A stretch of 64,000 nt of DNA, from assembly GCF_008014675.1 (NCBI RefSeq), contig NZ_VOXD01000009.1, positions 116,515 to 180,514 of the forward strand, written 5' to 3'. Source of the stretch: Neolewinella aurantiaca (GTDB taxonomy: Bacteria; Bacteroidota; Bacteroidia; Chitinophagales; Saprospiraceae). Positions 48,842 through 57,520 of the stretch are shown piece by piece. The notes below the pieces were generated by a model. That model made no database searches and was not told where the DNA came from. It worked only from the letters and a program-made list of their open reading frames with translations. Every line of letters begins with the position of its first letter. Position 1 is the first letter of the stretch. A program made the translations under genes and the position numbers.

Positions 48842-49741
48842 ATGGCAAACTTCATAGACTACTACAAAACTTTGGGCATAGACAAATCTGCTGATGCAAA
48901 GGCCATTAAAAAAGCCTTCCGCAAACTTGCCCGCAAATACCATCCGGATGTTAACCCGGGGGATAAAGTTGCTGAACGTAAGTTCAAGGAAATCAATGAG
49001 GCTAATGAGGTACTCTCCGACCCCGAAAAGCGTAAGAAGTACGACAAGTACGGCAAAGACTGGGAACACGCCGAAGCCTACGAGCGGGCCGGTGGCCGGG
49101 CGGGAGGTAATCCGTTCGGCGGAGGAGGCTACACTTACACTTCCGGCGGAGCCGGAGGGGCAGATTTCTCCGATTTCTTCAGCCAGATGTTTGGCGGCGC
49201 CGGAGGCGGCGCTTCCTTCGGAGGCCGGCAGCGGCGGACTTCCTTCAAGGGCCAGGACATCGAGGCTTCCCTCACCGTCAACTTCACCGACATCCTGGAA
49301 GACAATAAGCAGGTTATCACCGTTGGTGACAAGCAACTGCGCGTAACCATCCCTGCGGGGGTAGACGACGGGCAAACGCTTCGTTTGCGTGGCCAGGGAA
49401 GCCCCGGCCAGGGTGGAGGACCGGCCGGAGACCTGTACATCACCTTCAGGGTAACCACCCCGCCGGAGTACGACCGTAAGGGAGCCGACCTCTACAAAAC
49501 GCAGGACGTTCCGCTCGCGACGATGGTTCTCGGTGGCAAGGTGATGGTACAGACGCCCACCGGCGCTGTGAATGTCCCCATCCCAGAACTGAGCCAAAAC
49601 GGCAAACGCATCCGCCTGAAGGGTAAGGGACTACCAAAATACAAAGCATCCGGCAGCGGCGATCTTTACCTCGACCTCCTGGCCCAGCTGCCCACATCGT
49701 TGACCAACGAGCAACGCGAACTTTTTAAAAAATTGAAATAA
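48842..49741 (+). CDS. cbpA: DnaJ-type co-chaperone CbpA
   Basis: 299 residues from ATG 48842. J domain at 1-68 with the HPD motif (K-Y-H-P-D-V-N-P-G), a Gly/Phe-rich linker (about 80-130, [20 protein letters not shown]), and two C-terminal substrate-binding beta domains. The Cys-rich zinc domain of DnaJ is absent, which identifies the CbpA subtype. It stimulates DnaK ATPase and delivers clients. The cbpM gene begins 23 bp after the stop, so the pair forms an operon. Confidence 0.93.
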   Translation: MANFIDYYKTLGIDKSADAKAIKKAFRKLARKYHPDVNPGDKVAERKFKEINEANEVLSDPEKRKKYDKYGKDWEHAEAYERAGGRAGGNPFGGGGYTYTSGGAGGADFSDFFSQMFGGAGGGASFGGRQRRTSFKGQDIEASLTVNFTDILEDNKQVITVGDKQLRVTIPAGVDDGQTLRLRGQGSPGQGGGPAGDLYITFRVTTPPEYDRKGADLYKTQDVPLATMVLGGKVMVQTPTGAVNVPIPELSQNGKRIRLKGKGLPKYKASGSGDLYLDLLAQLPTSLTNEQRELFKKLK

Positions 49742-49764
49742 ATCCTCGCCTAACGCATCGATCC

Positions 49765-50034
49765 ATGTCTGTTTCTTACATCACCATCCAGCAATTCTGT
49801 ACTTTTCATCAGTGCGACACCCTCGTTATTGAAGAATTCCTCGACCATGGCATCTGCGAAGCAGACAGCAGCAACGAAGTTGTTGTAATTCCTACCCCCC
49901 AGGTTCCCCGCCTGGAACGAGCCCTCCGGCTATACGCCGACCTGGGAGTTAATGCTGCAGGCATCGATATCATCCTGAACCTGTTGGACAGGCTGGAAGA
50001 AGAGCGGAAGCCTTCGGTAGTCGAAGATTTCTGA
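49765..50034 (+). CDS. cbpM: Chaperone modulator CbpM
   Basis: 89 residues from ATG 49765. Small MerR-like helical protein: ITIQQFCTFHQCDTLVIEEF, then E-V-V-V-I-P-T-P-Q-V-P-R-L-E-R-A-L-R-L-Y-A-D-L-G-V-N-A-A-G-I-D-I-I-L-N-L-L (cited residue by residue) and a charged tail. CbpM binds the J domain of CbpA and blocks its action on DnaK. Identification rests on the family-like I-x-x-I-L-x-L-L-D-x-L end and the position directly behind cbpA. Confidence 0.88.
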   Translation: MSVSYITIQQFCTFHQCDTLVIEEFLDHGICEADSSNEVVVIPTPQVPRLERALRLYADLGVNAAGIDIILNLLDRLEEERKPSVVEDF

Positions 50035-50122
50035 TCGGCTTCTGTCTTAAAAATGTAAAATCAAACGGTCGTACCAATCATTGAGCAGCCGGTTGGGTTA
50101 TTCTTTAAAATCTGCTACACTG

Positions 50123-50938
50123 ATGGAAAGCCCCCAGAACATCCACCTCGACCGTATCGAAGCAAGCACTGCATCTCTTCGCGAACAGTTACGGCAACAC
50201 CCCCTGTACGAAGAGTTGAACGGCATCGAAGACCTCCGCGTTTTCTCGACCTATCACGTTTTTGCAGTGTGGGATTTCATGTCGTTGCTCAAATCTTTGC
50301 AATCTTGCCTGACTACCACTACCCTACCCTGGCGGCCGGCCGCTAACCCGGCACTTGCCCGGTTTATCAACGAGATCGTTTGGGGCGAAGAATCCGACGT
50401 AAACGAAAAGGGAGAACCTACCAGCCATTTCGAGATGTACCTCGAAGCGATGCGCGAAGTAGGGGCACCCACCGAAAAAATCGAGCACTTCCTTTCTGAG
50501 TTGAAAGGCGTTGCCGACATTGATCGGGCAGCCTGGGCCAGCGGAGTCTACCCAGCCGTTCGGGACTTCCTCAACTTTACCTTCGGTCTCATCCGTGAAG
50601 GGAAAGACCACAAAATTGCGGCGGCCTTTACTTTCGGCCGTGAAGACCTGATCCCAGATCTTTTCCTTGCTATTCTCGGTAAAACGAAAGGCAGGGAAAG
50701 CAGCCCCAAGTACCCTAAATTCCTCTACTACATCGAACGGCACATTGAAGTGGACGGCGATGAGCACGGCCCGCTGAGCCTCATGATGGTGGAAGAACTC
50801 TGTGGCCAGGACGAGCAAAAATGGGCCGAAGCGGAAAAAGTCGCGAAAGATGCGCTGAAGGCGCGCATTGCGCTGTGGAACGGGATCGCCAGTGCTATTC
50901 GTGAGGCCCAGGTTGCTGAACCAGCTACCGCGGAGTAA
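50123..50938 (+). CDS. DUF3050 family protein (haem-oxygenase-like fold)
   Basis: 271 residues from ATG 50123; 14 upstream codons of the frame are rejected. No signal peptide. Family signatures: HPLYEELNGIEDLRVFSTYH, VFAVWDFMSLLKSLQSCLTT, ARFINEIVWGEESD, and FLYYIERHIEVDGDEHGPLS with conserved Glu/His residues that in this fold often bind iron. DUF3050 proteins resemble haem oxygenase/TENA-like all-helical enzymes such as diiron oxidases; the reaction is unknown. It follows cbpM by 89 bp and may be transcribed with it. Confidence 0.9.
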   Translation: MESPQNIHLDRIEASTASLREQLRQHPLYEELNGIEDLRVFSTYHVFAVWDFMSLLKSLQSCLTTTTLPWRPAANPALARFINEIVWGEESDVNEKGEPTSHFEMYLEAMREVGAPTEKIEHFLSELKGVADIDRAAWASGVYPAVRDFLNFTFGLIREGKDHKIAAAFTFGREDLIPDLFLAILGKTKGRESSPKYPKFLYYIERHIEVDGDEHGPLSLMMVEELCGQDEQKWAEAEKVAKDALKARIALWNGIASAIREAQVAEPATAE

Positions 50939-50940
50939 AT

Positions 50941-51045
50941 TTGTTCGGCAGCCTTTAATCTGCTGTTCTTCTGCCTTCAGGCTGAAGGACACTCAAACTG
51001 GCAACCTGAAGGTTGCTAAATAGCAGCCTGAAGACTGCCGAACAA
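50941..51045 (+). repeat. Multibranched hairpin array before the GNAT gene
   Basis: Outer 11-bp stem TTGTTCGGCAG (50941-50951) / CTGCCGAACAA (51035-51045). Inside are CCTTCAG-G-CTGAAGG (50974-50988) and GCAACC-TGAA-GGTTGC (51001-51016). The right outer arm ends two bases before ATG 51047, so folding would hide the start region. Confidence 0.7.
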
Positions 51046-51046
51046 T

Positions 51047-51559
51047 ATGGATATCCCTCACCCCACCCAACGCCTCCGTCTTCGCCCCGTCACGCCCGAA
51101 GACGCCCCTTTCATCCTTGAGTTGCTCACCAGTAAAAGCTGGCTGGAGAACATCGGAGACCGGGGCGTACACACCCTCGACGATGCGCGCGGGTACATCA
51201 CGGAGAAACTCCTTCCGGCTTATAATACACCAGGTTGCGGCCCGATGCTCTGCACCCTGAAAAGCGACGGTACCATCATCGGAAACACCGGAGTGTATAG
51301 GCGCCCCGGACTCGACACGCCGGATTTCGGCTTCGCTTTCCTGGAAGCCTACCACGGCCAGGGCTTTGCTCACGAAGCATCGATCTCTAACATGGCCTAT
51401 GCCGTTGCGCACGGGCACAAGGAGCTGTTGGCCATCACGCTGCCAACGAATGAGCCGAGCCTTTCTTTACTCAGCAAACTCGGTTTTGAACGGGAGCGGG
51501 AGTTGATTCAGTTACCGGGGGATGATGAGGAGTTGGTGTTGTTGCGGTGGGAGGTCTAA
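51047..51559 (+). CDS. GNAT family N-acetyltransferase (RimJ/RimL type)
   Basis: 170 residues from ATG 51047. Typical of the RimJ/RimL-like group: T-Q-R-L-R-L-R-P-V-T-P-E-D-A-P-F at the N-terminus, then DFGFAFLEAYHGQGFAHEA with the acetyl-CoA loop (G-Q-G-F-A), and P-T-N-E-P-S-L-S-L-L-S-K-L-G-F-E (motif B). These enzymes acetylate protein N-termini, antibiotics or small amines; the substrate here is unknown. The start codon sits at the foot of a multibranched hairpin, a possible translation switch. Confidence 0.9.
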   Translation: MDIPHPTQRLRLRPVTPEDAPFILELLTSKSWLENIGDRGVHTLDDARGYITEKLLPAYNTPGCGPMLCTLKSDGTIIGNTGVYRRPGLDTPDFGFAFLEAYHGQGFAHEASISNMAYAVAHGHKELLAITLPTNEPSLSLLSKLGFERERELIQLPGDDEELVLLRWEV

Positions 51560-51607
51560 ATGGTCGAGGAGTTCCATTTATCTTGACATGTGAGACAGGA
51601 AACTACC

Positions 51608-52462
51608 TCAAGGAGATACCAAACAAATTTCTCCATCCACGACAGTCAATTCAACCAGGAGATACTCTTGCAGCCGAGCATCGGTGAGCGATTGTTTCAA
51701 ATAGAACTCATGCAGTACAGCCTTTACCCTTTCGGTATTCAAAGAGGTGGAATTGTCGATGATCATCACCTTACGCTTTTTGAACGGGATACTATTTTTA
51801 GTTGGGATTAAGGCCGAGAGGTGTGGATTTCGGCAATTCGTAGAACGTTCGGAGGAAACAGGGGCAAAAGCCTTGTTAAGCTCCTTCGCGAGCTTACCTA
51901 ATATTCTGTTTTCAGCGTCCTGTGTAGACTTCCAACTTCTTTGAGAAGCGAAGAATCCATTTGAACCTACCCCACAGTAGCCCAAACAATTGATTACAGG
52001 AAATCGATTATGCTTAGCGGTATCTGCGGTGACTTCAAATTGAACAGGTTCTGGAACAAAGAGCTTTAAAACAGACTCCGGACCTCCTATCTGAACCGGA
52101 CGAGACTTCAGGGTATCTTCGAACAAATAGCGTCCGTCGTTCATCCCAATTGTCAACACCCGTTCATGCTGGCGCACATACCGGGAAGTGAACCCCGCGT
52201 TGAGTGACTGGCGAAGCGTACGAAACACCAGCACTTCAATCAAACTATCCTGTACCGTATAAAGTCCTTGCCAGGTCGTACGATTCAGGTCAACTACCTG
52301 GTTAAACGAAATTACCCCATCACCCAACGCGTAGGAAACGTAAGGATTAAAGATGCTATTCTCTTTTGACGTTGATTCGTATGTCCCCGTAAATGGTGTA
52401 GGAACCGTAGGATTAACCAGATAGGACAATATGAAAAAGGTGGCTATTATGATGAGCTTCAT
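51608..52462 (-). CDS. Hypothetical exported or membrane-anchored protein
   Basis: 284 residues from ATG at 52460-52462. One N-terminal hydrophobic segment (MKLIIIATFFILSYLVNPTV) that could be a signal peptide or anchor, without a lipobox. The rest is mixed alpha/beta with FTGTYESTSKENSIFNPYVS near the start and an N-x-C-L-G-Y-C-G-V-G-S-N-G-F-F segment (about 165-180) holding two Cys. I do not recognise a family. Base composition is lower in GC than its neighbours, which may indicate recent acquisition (impression from reading, not computed). Confidence 0.65.
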   Translation of the reverse strand: MKLIIIATFFILSYLVNPTVPTPFTGTYESTSKENSIFNPYVSYALGDGVISFNQVVDLNRTTWQGLYTVQDSLIEVLVFRTLRQSLNAGFTSRYVRQHERVLTIGMNDGRYLFEDTLKSRPVQIGGPESVLKLFVPEPVQFEVTADTAKHNRFPVINCLGYCGVGSNGFFASQRSWKSTQDAENRILGKLAKELNKAFAPVSSERSTNCRNPHLSALIPTKNSIPFKKRKVMIIDNSTSLNTERVKAVLHEFYLKQSLTDARLQEYLLVELTVVDGEICLVSP

Positions 52463-52495
52463 AGTCGTACTTTTCACACAATTTAGAGCATCATC

Positions 52496-52518
52496 AGGCG
52501 CGGCCGCGGGTGCAATGT
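52496..52518 (-). repeat. CACCTGCG dispersed repeat copy
   Basis: Minus strand reads ATTGCACCCGCGGCCGCGCC. It lies 34 bp upstream of the hypothetical gene's start. Confidence 0.8.
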
Positions 52519-52665
52519 GTCAGTTACGGGCTTGAGTTTGTGAGCTGACAAGTCGCCTCCGTAAGCGGAGAGCCTAAGTTCTTCCAGAGAGCATACGTTC
52601 GCTTTCAGCCCATTGTCGCTAAGCCACTTCGCCTTTATTTGTAACTTGGTTTCAAATACACCACC

Positions 52666-54291
52666 ATGCCAAGGCTACTTTTACTCTGCTCCTTCATCCT
52701 CACCCTTGCATCCTGCGGCCGCGCCCCCGAAAACGCTGGCGACGAAAAGGGGCCACTGATTGACTCCGCGACCATCGACCGCCACCTGGCCGAACTGGCC
52801 TCCGATAAATACGGCGGTCGCCTCCCCTTCAGCGAAGGCGAAGCCCTGACGCTGGACTACCTCGAAACTGAGCTCAAAGCCCTCGGCCTCGCAGCCGGCA
52901 ACGGCAGTAGCTACCGCCAGGAAGTGCCAATGGTGGAAATAACCGGTAAGCCGACGCCCGTCGTGATTGGCCTGGGCCGGAACGAAAAAATGAACTGGAA
53001 CCAGCAAAAAGAAATCGTCACCTACTCCGAACGCCCGGTCGAAGCCGTCTCGGTCGGTAATTCAGAAATGGTCTTCGCCGGCTTCGGCATCGTAGCACCA
53101 GAGTACGGCTGGAACGATTATGAAGGGCTCGACGTGAAGGGCAAAACCGTCGTTGTGATGGTCAACGATCCTGGCTACTATACCGAAGACGAGACGATGT
53201 TCAAGGGCAAGGAGATGACTTACTACGGCCGGTGGACCTACAAATTTGAGGAAGCCGCCCGCCAGGGAGCCGAAGCCTGCCTCATCATCCACGAGCCCGG
53301 CGCGGCGGGCTACCCCTGGTTCGTCGTCCAGAGCTCGTGGTCCGGCACCCGCCTGACGCTGGAAGACGACGGCAGCCCCAAGCTAGCCATTGCGGGCTGG
53401 ATCGCGCTCGACGCCGCCAAGAAACTCTTCACCATCACCGATGCCGACCGAACCGGCTGGTTCGCCGACGCCGCCAGCAAAGACTTCGAGCCCGTACCAC
53501 TGAAGACCACCTTCACGAACACGGTCAATAACGACCTCCGCTTCGACAAATCCTACAACATCATCGCAACCCTGCCCGGTAGCGAACGCCCGGACGAATA
53601 TGTAGCCTACACCGCCCATTGGGACCACATCGGCGTTGGCCCCGCAGTGGATGGCGACTCGATCTACAATGGCGCACTCGACAATGCCTCCGGCACCGCT
53701 CAATTGCTCTCCATCGCCGAAGCCTACTCTAAACTGGAAACCCCTCCCGCCCGCTCCATCGTCTTTCTCTTCGTCACCGCCGAGGAGCAAGGTCTATGGG
53801 GCAGTGATTACTACGTTCGTAATCCGGTCTACCCGCTCGACAAGACGGTCGCCAACATCAACATCGACGGCATCAACCCCATCGGCGAAGCAAAAGACCT
53901 CACCATCACCGGACTCGGCCACAGCGAAATGGACGACCTGGCCACCACCGTCGCTGAAGAGCAAGGGCGCTACGTTCAATCTGATCCTGAGCCAGAAAAA
54001 GGCTACTTCTACCGGTCAGACCACTTCAACTTCGCCAAGGGAGGAGTCCCCGCGCTCTACGCTGCCGGCGGCTACGAGCACGCCACGAAAGGCAAGGAAT
54101 ACGCCCAGGAACAGCGCGACGGCTTCGTCGCAAAACGCTACCACCAGCCTGCGGATGAGTACAACTCAGGCGACTGGCCACTGGGTGGCGCGGTACAGGA
54201 CGGGGAGTTACTTTATCAGGTTGGCCTACGCCTGGCTAACGGAGAGATGTGGCCGAAGTGGAAAGAGAGTTCTGAGTTTAAGCGGGATTAA
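52666..54291 (+). CDS. M28 family zinc peptidase, lipoprotein
   Basis: 541 residues from ATG 52666. Lipoprotein signal with lipobox TLASC (lipid Cys at 17), encoded by a dispersed repeat copy. Domains: N-terminal peptidase part, an inserted PA domain (about 130-270, VFAGFGIVAPEYGWNDYEGL, GKTVVVMVNDPGYY), and the catalytic M28 core with YTAHWDHIGVG (zinc His), NGALDNASGTAQLL (bridging Asp) and VTAEEQGLWGSDYY (catalytic Glu), plus a late H-Q-P-A-D-E zinc ligand. It is probably an aminopeptidase in the periplasm or on the surface. The stop is followed by an inverted repeat shared with the convergent htrA gene. Confidence 0.93.
   Translation: MPRLLLLCSFILTLASCGRAPENAGDEKGPLIDSATIDRHLAELASDKYGGRLPFSEGEALTLDYLETELKALGLAAGNGSSYRQEVPMVEITGKPTPVVIGLGRNEKMNWNQQKEIVTYSERPVEAVSVGNSEMVFAGFGIVAPEYGWNDYEGLDVKGKTVVVMVNDPGYYTEDETMFKGKEMTYYGRWTYKFEEAARQGAEACLIIHEPGAAGYPWFVVQSSWSGTRLTLEDDGSPKLAIAGWIALDAAKKLFTITDADRTGWFADAASKDFEPVPLKTTFTNTVNNDLRFDKSYNIIATLPGSERPDEYVAYTAHWDHIGVGPAVDGDSIYNGALDNASGTAQLLSIAEAYSKLETPPARSIVFLFVTAEEQGLWGSDYYVRNPVYPLDKTVANINIDGINPIGEAKDLTITGLGHSEMDDLATTVAEEQGRYVQSDPEPEKGYFYRSDHFNFAKGGVPALYAAGGYEHATKGKEYAQEQRDGFVAKRYHQPADEYNSGDWPLGGAVQDGELLYQVGLRLANGEMWPKWKESSEFKRD
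52707..52732 (+). repeat. CACCTGCG dispersed repeat copy, coding at a lipobox
   Basis: TTGCATCCTGCGGCCGCGCC then CCCGAAAA. Encodes A-S-C-G-R-A-P-E-N, the lipidated Cys and first mature residues of the M28 peptidase; same reading frame and residues (C-G-R-A) as in the VanX-type lipoprotein. Confidence 0.85.
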
Positions 54292-54314
54292 CCCGCGGCC
54301 GCAGGGAGGGCTGG

Positions 54315-54472
54315 AACTCGCCAGTCGAATTCTCTTTGGCCTGAATACCTTAAGCCAAACTTTCTCCGGGCTGTACAGATCGAAGCCTAATCGTAAAACA
54401 CCATAATTGTTAAAGTAAAAAAGTTCGCCTGGCGAGTTCGGTAGGGTTGACGCCCAACTCGACTGGCGAGTT
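54315..54472. repeat. AACTCGACTGGCGAGT inverted repeats
   Basis: AACTCGCCAGTCGAATT (54315-54331) faces AACTCGACTGGCGAGTT (54456-54472); a partial copy is at 54424-54440 and another full copy at 57493-57508. The pair closes the gap between the convergent peptidase and protease genes and may act as a terminator in both directions. A degenerate dispersed repeat (CCCGCGGCCGCAGGG) is at 54292-54306. Confidence 0.65.
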
Positions 54473-54475
54473 GAG

Positions 54476-55627
54476 CTACTCCACCGAGCTTCCAAGCTCC
54501 ACTTCTACTTCGATTCTCCGCTCGTCACGAACCAGGTTGAGCGTCACCCGTTCGCCGGGTTCGAAGTTTTCCATTTCGAGGAAATAATCAGTGCTCGTTT
54601 TAATGGCTTTGCCGTTGATGCCCACCAGCACATCGCCCAACACCCAGTTGCCACGGGCGTCCTGGCTCAGGCCGCGGACACCGCGGCTCCCCGCCGGCCC
54701 CTGCGGAACAACCTCTTCAATGGCTAATCCTGTCCCGCGCCAGTAGCGGTAGAAGTCGACCCCCAAGCTGGCACGGCGCACTTCGCCGTAGCGAATCAGG
54801 TCGGGTACAACGTAGCGGACCACATCGACGGGGATACTGAAACCAATTCCTGCCGATGCACCAGACGGGCTGTAGATAGCGGTGTTCACACCGATGAGCA
54901 TTCCCCGGCTATCGAGCAGCGGGCCGCCGGAGTTACCAGGGTTAATCGCTGCATCCGACTGAATCACTCCCCGAATCGGGACATTTGCCTGGCTATTGAT
55001 CTCGCGATCGAGGGCGGAGACGACACCGGTCGTCAGCGTCTGGTCGAGGCCGAAGGGGTTACCGATGGCGTATACCGCCTGGCCTACGCGGATGTCTTGC
55101 GAGGTGCCGACGGGGATGGGCTCCAGGGCACCGGCGGGCGCTTCGATGCGCAGTACCGCGAGGTCTTTCTCTTTAGCGATACCGACAAGTTTAGCGTCGT
55201 AATCCTCGCCGTTGGCGAGGGTGACGATTGCACGGCTGGCGTCGCGGATGACGTGATAATTGGTAATGATGTGGCCCTGGTTGTCCCAGACGAAGCCGGA
55301 ACCAGAGCCGGCGGGTACTTCGCTTACATCACGGGTCCAGAAGCTGCGGCGCTGGGTTTTGGTAGTGATGTAGCAGACCGAAGGAGAGGCGTTTTCGAAC
55401 AAGCGGATGGTATGCAGTTCGGACGGGGTGTAGGCCAGGGCGTCCTCGGCGGAAATGGAGCCGGCGACCGGGCTGTCAGCACGGCTAACAACTGGTGTTT
55501 CGGTGGTCTTCACTGCTATTTCCTCGGGCGCGGCCGCAGGTGCAGAGGAAGTTGGAAAAGCATAGCGACCGGCAGCAAATGCGGCAACGACGATGAGAAG
55601 GGAGAAAAGGAAGTTTGTTGCTTTCAC
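54476..55627 (-). CDS. HtrA/DegQ-like trypsin-type serine protease
   Basis: 383 residues from a GTG at 55625-55627. N-terminal anchor or signal peptide (about 5-22), an Ala/Pro linker encoded by a dispersed repeat (S-S-A-P-A-A-A-P-E-E, 27-36), then the chymotrypsin-fold domain with His125 (TNYHVI), Asp155 (EKDLAVLRI) and Ser233 (NPGNSGGPLLD), and one C-terminal PDZ domain (about 290-380). One PDZ and an N-terminal anchor make it DegS- or bacterial HhoA-like. It degrades or senses misfolded envelope proteins. The site-2 protease gene is divergent next to it, which suggests, but does not prove, a joint role in envelope stress. Confidence 0.9.
   Translation of the reverse strand: MKATNFLFSLLIVVAAFAAGRYAFPTSSAPAAAPEEIAVKTTETPVVSRADSPVAGSISAEDALAYTPSELHTIRLFENASPSVCYITTKTQRRSFWTRDVSEVPAGSGSGFVWDNQGHIITNYHVIRDASRAIVTLANGEDYDAKLVGIAKEKDLAVLRIEAPAGALEPIPVGTSQDIRVGQAVYAIGNPFGLDQTLTTGVVSALDREINSQANVPIRGVIQSDAAINPGNSGGPLLDSRGMLIGVNTAIYSPSGASAGIGFSIPVDVVRYVVPDLIRYGEVRRASLGVDFYRYWRGTGLAIEEVVPQGPAGSRGVRGLSQDARGNWVLGDVLVGINGKAIKTSTDYFLEMENFEPGERVTLNLVRDERRIEVEVELGSSVE
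55526..55560 (-). repeat. CACCTGCG dispersed repeat copy, coding
   Basis: Minus strand reads CTCTGCACCTGCGGCCGCGC then CCGAGG. Encodes the A-P-A-A-A-P linker after the membrane segment of the HtrA-like protease. Confidence 0.85.
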
Positions 55628-55946
55628 GGGGATTTCTGTTAGGGTGTCGATATAACGCTTTTACCTACGGTTTCAGTTTACAGCCGCGTGGTCTGTCAAC
55701 GCTAAGAGGAATACACAATGGTCTTGGTTGAGGTTCGGTGATTGTTGATTGCCACAGGGGTGCCCGATGAAAGAGTTCCACCTCAAAACGAATACGACGC
55801 GCCCTGTTCTTTACACGACTTAAAGTCGCTTCTGCCGACTCTTCATCGCAGACGAAGGTAGCCGGAACCAGAGATAGCGCCGATGGACGAATTTCACCCG
55901 GGCAACCATCAAAAATGCATTTTCTCGCATTTGTACAACCAAACCC
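55628..55946. other. Divergent gap, no gene seen
   Basis: 319 bp between the HtrA-like and site-2 protease genes. It must hold both promoters. I see a small hairpin CGACTTAAAGTCG (55828-55840) but no clear promoter boxes and no credible ORF. Confidence 0.35.
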
Positions 55947-57149
55947 TTGGCCGTGAACGTTATTCATCCCGTAGCCCGTATCCCCCAACTACTAAAAGCT
56001 ATTAACGGTATCAATTACTCCTGGCGCATTGGTAAAATCTTCGGTGTACCAACCGATCTGCACTGGACTTTTGTCTTCGTGCCTACTGCCATTTTATACT
56101 TTGCGTACACGCCCGGATACGGGATGAACTGGCAGGCCGCAGCCTGGTGGAGTACCATTGCTACCCTGCTTTTCACTTTTATCCTGATCCACGAACTCGG
56201 CCACGCGCTGGTGGCGCGCGACCGGGGCGTCAAAGCAGAAAAAATCATTCTTTTCCCACTGGGTGGCGGAGCTTATCTCCCCGAACAGCCCAAACAAATC
56301 TGGGCCGAAGTCCTGGTGTACGCCGCTGGCCCCCTGGCCAATATTTTTGTAGCCCTGCTTGCCTGGATCGCGTTGCTGCTGCGGCCCGATGGCGATCTGC
56401 TGATTGCTTATTTCCTGCGGCTCTCGGGCAACATTGTTGTTCAGCCCGGGATACTGGACCAGGTACTGGGTATTTCCCTCGGAGTAAATCTGCTGTTGGC
56501 CGCGGGCAATTTACTGCCCGCTTACCCGCTCGATGGAGGCCGCATCCTCCGGGCCTTGCTGCGGGCCCCCATCGGGGCCCGGGCGTCAACCATTGTAGTG
56601 ACTACGTTGGGCTTACTCATCGGTTTGCCGCTGATCTGGCTGGGCGTTGAGCTTGGCGACCCTCTGCTGGCCTGCGGCGCAGTATTCATCATCCTGCTCT
56701 CCGGCATGGAATACCGCAACGGCTGGCAACGCCGCCGACTTGCGAAAACCACCTCCGATACGGTACTCCGGGTACCGAAGGATGATCAACTTAGGGTGTA
56801 CACCAACGAATCGGTAGGAACTGTTCGCCAACGGTTCGATGCTTCACGTTGGCCGGTATTGCCCGTCTTCAACCAGTGGAACGAACAGATCGGCTTCGTA
56901 GAAGCGGGCGTATTGAAGGAAGAGGCCAGGTCTGACGAGGAGTCCGTTGCGCCTTACTGCGAAGCTGAGTTTATTACAGCTCCACCGGAAGAAGGCCTGC
57001 TTTCAGTCACCGAGCGGATAATTGCGGCCAATGTGTACGGAGCGACCGTTCTCGGTAAGCGAGGAAAGCTGGTTGGCTACGTTTTTACAGAGGACGTGAT
57101 GGGAGTACTGGATAGCCCGTGGCGGAGGTTTTGGCGACGGCTGAAGTGA
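55947..57149 (+). CDS. Site-2 protease (M50) family with CBS-like tail
   Basis: 400 residues as started at TTG 55947; a GTG at 55953 is an equally good start. Six or so membrane helices. Zinc site HELGH (His82, Glu83, His86) in the second hydrophobic stretch, and the third ligand Asp in NLLPAYPLDGGRILRALL. The family signature I-F-G-V-P-T-D-L-H-W precedes. The C-terminal 130 residues have a CBS-domain-like layout (V-G-T-V-R-Q-R-F-D-A-S-R-W-P-V-L-P-V), as in S2P enzymes gated by nucleotides. It cleaves membrane proteins within the bilayer, often anti-sigma factors. Divergent from an HtrA-like protease, which in other bacteria performs the preceding site-1 cut (inference). Confidence 0.9.
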   Translation: MAVNVIHPVARIPQLLKAINGINYSWRIGKIFGVPTDLHWTFVFVPTAILYFAYTPGYGMNWQAAAWWSTIATLLFTFILIHELGHALVARDRGVKAEKIILFPLGGGAYLPEQPKQIWAEVLVYAAGPLANIFVALLAWIALLLRPDGDLLIAYFLRLSGNIVVQPGILDQVLGISLGVNLLLAAGNLLPAYPLDGGRILRALLRAPIGARASTIVVTTLGLLIGLPLIWLGVELGDPLLACGAVFIILLSGMEYRNGWQRRRLAKTTSDTVLRVPKDDQLRVYTNESVGTVRQRFDASRWPVLPVFNQWNEQIGFVEAGVLKEEARSDEESVAPYCEAEFITAPPEEGLLSVTERIIAANVYGATVLGKRGKLVGYVFTEDVMGVLDSPWRRFWRRLK

Positions 57150-57221
57150 GTTGCCTCCGGCAAAAAGGCTTTTATGTGCTTCGTACAAAGTAAAATCTCA
57201 CTGAGTTGAACGGAGTATCAG

Positions 57222-57303
57222 GGGCGCAAACCAGATTGTCGCTCTCCCCCTCCCAACATCACTGCGCTGGGGAGAAGCATCGGCGACAATCTGGTTTGCG
57301 CCC
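57222..57303. repeat. Nested inverted repeat element C
   Basis: Perfect 21-bp inverted arms 57222-57242 and 57283-57303 (left arm begins GGGCGCAAACCAGATTGTCG). The 40-bp core has TCTCCCC (57243-57249) / GGGGAGA (57269-57275). It sits in the 370-bp gap between the convergent site-2 protease and RND genes and could terminate both. No gene is seen in this gap. Confidence 0.8.
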
Positions 57304-57520
57304 AGTGCCAAGGTTGATCTTCTACCCCGACTATGCTGAACACTGTAAACCAAATAATTCGCGTAAGCGGACAAGGCGGAACGCCCCACTCCGACAGGCG
57401 AGCTTTTTTGCGCAGCATAAACTGATGTCTCACTCAAAGCATTGTTTCCGTTAACTTATCAAGTTCGCTTCCCCGTGCCTAAGGCAAAAAAGAACTCGAC
57501 TGGCGAGTGGTGCTCAGCCC

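Noticed and set aside
55665..55988. 107-codon minus-strand frame in the divergent protease gap
   Set aside because: No conserved features, overlaps the site-2 protease start and has no start context; treated as non-coding.
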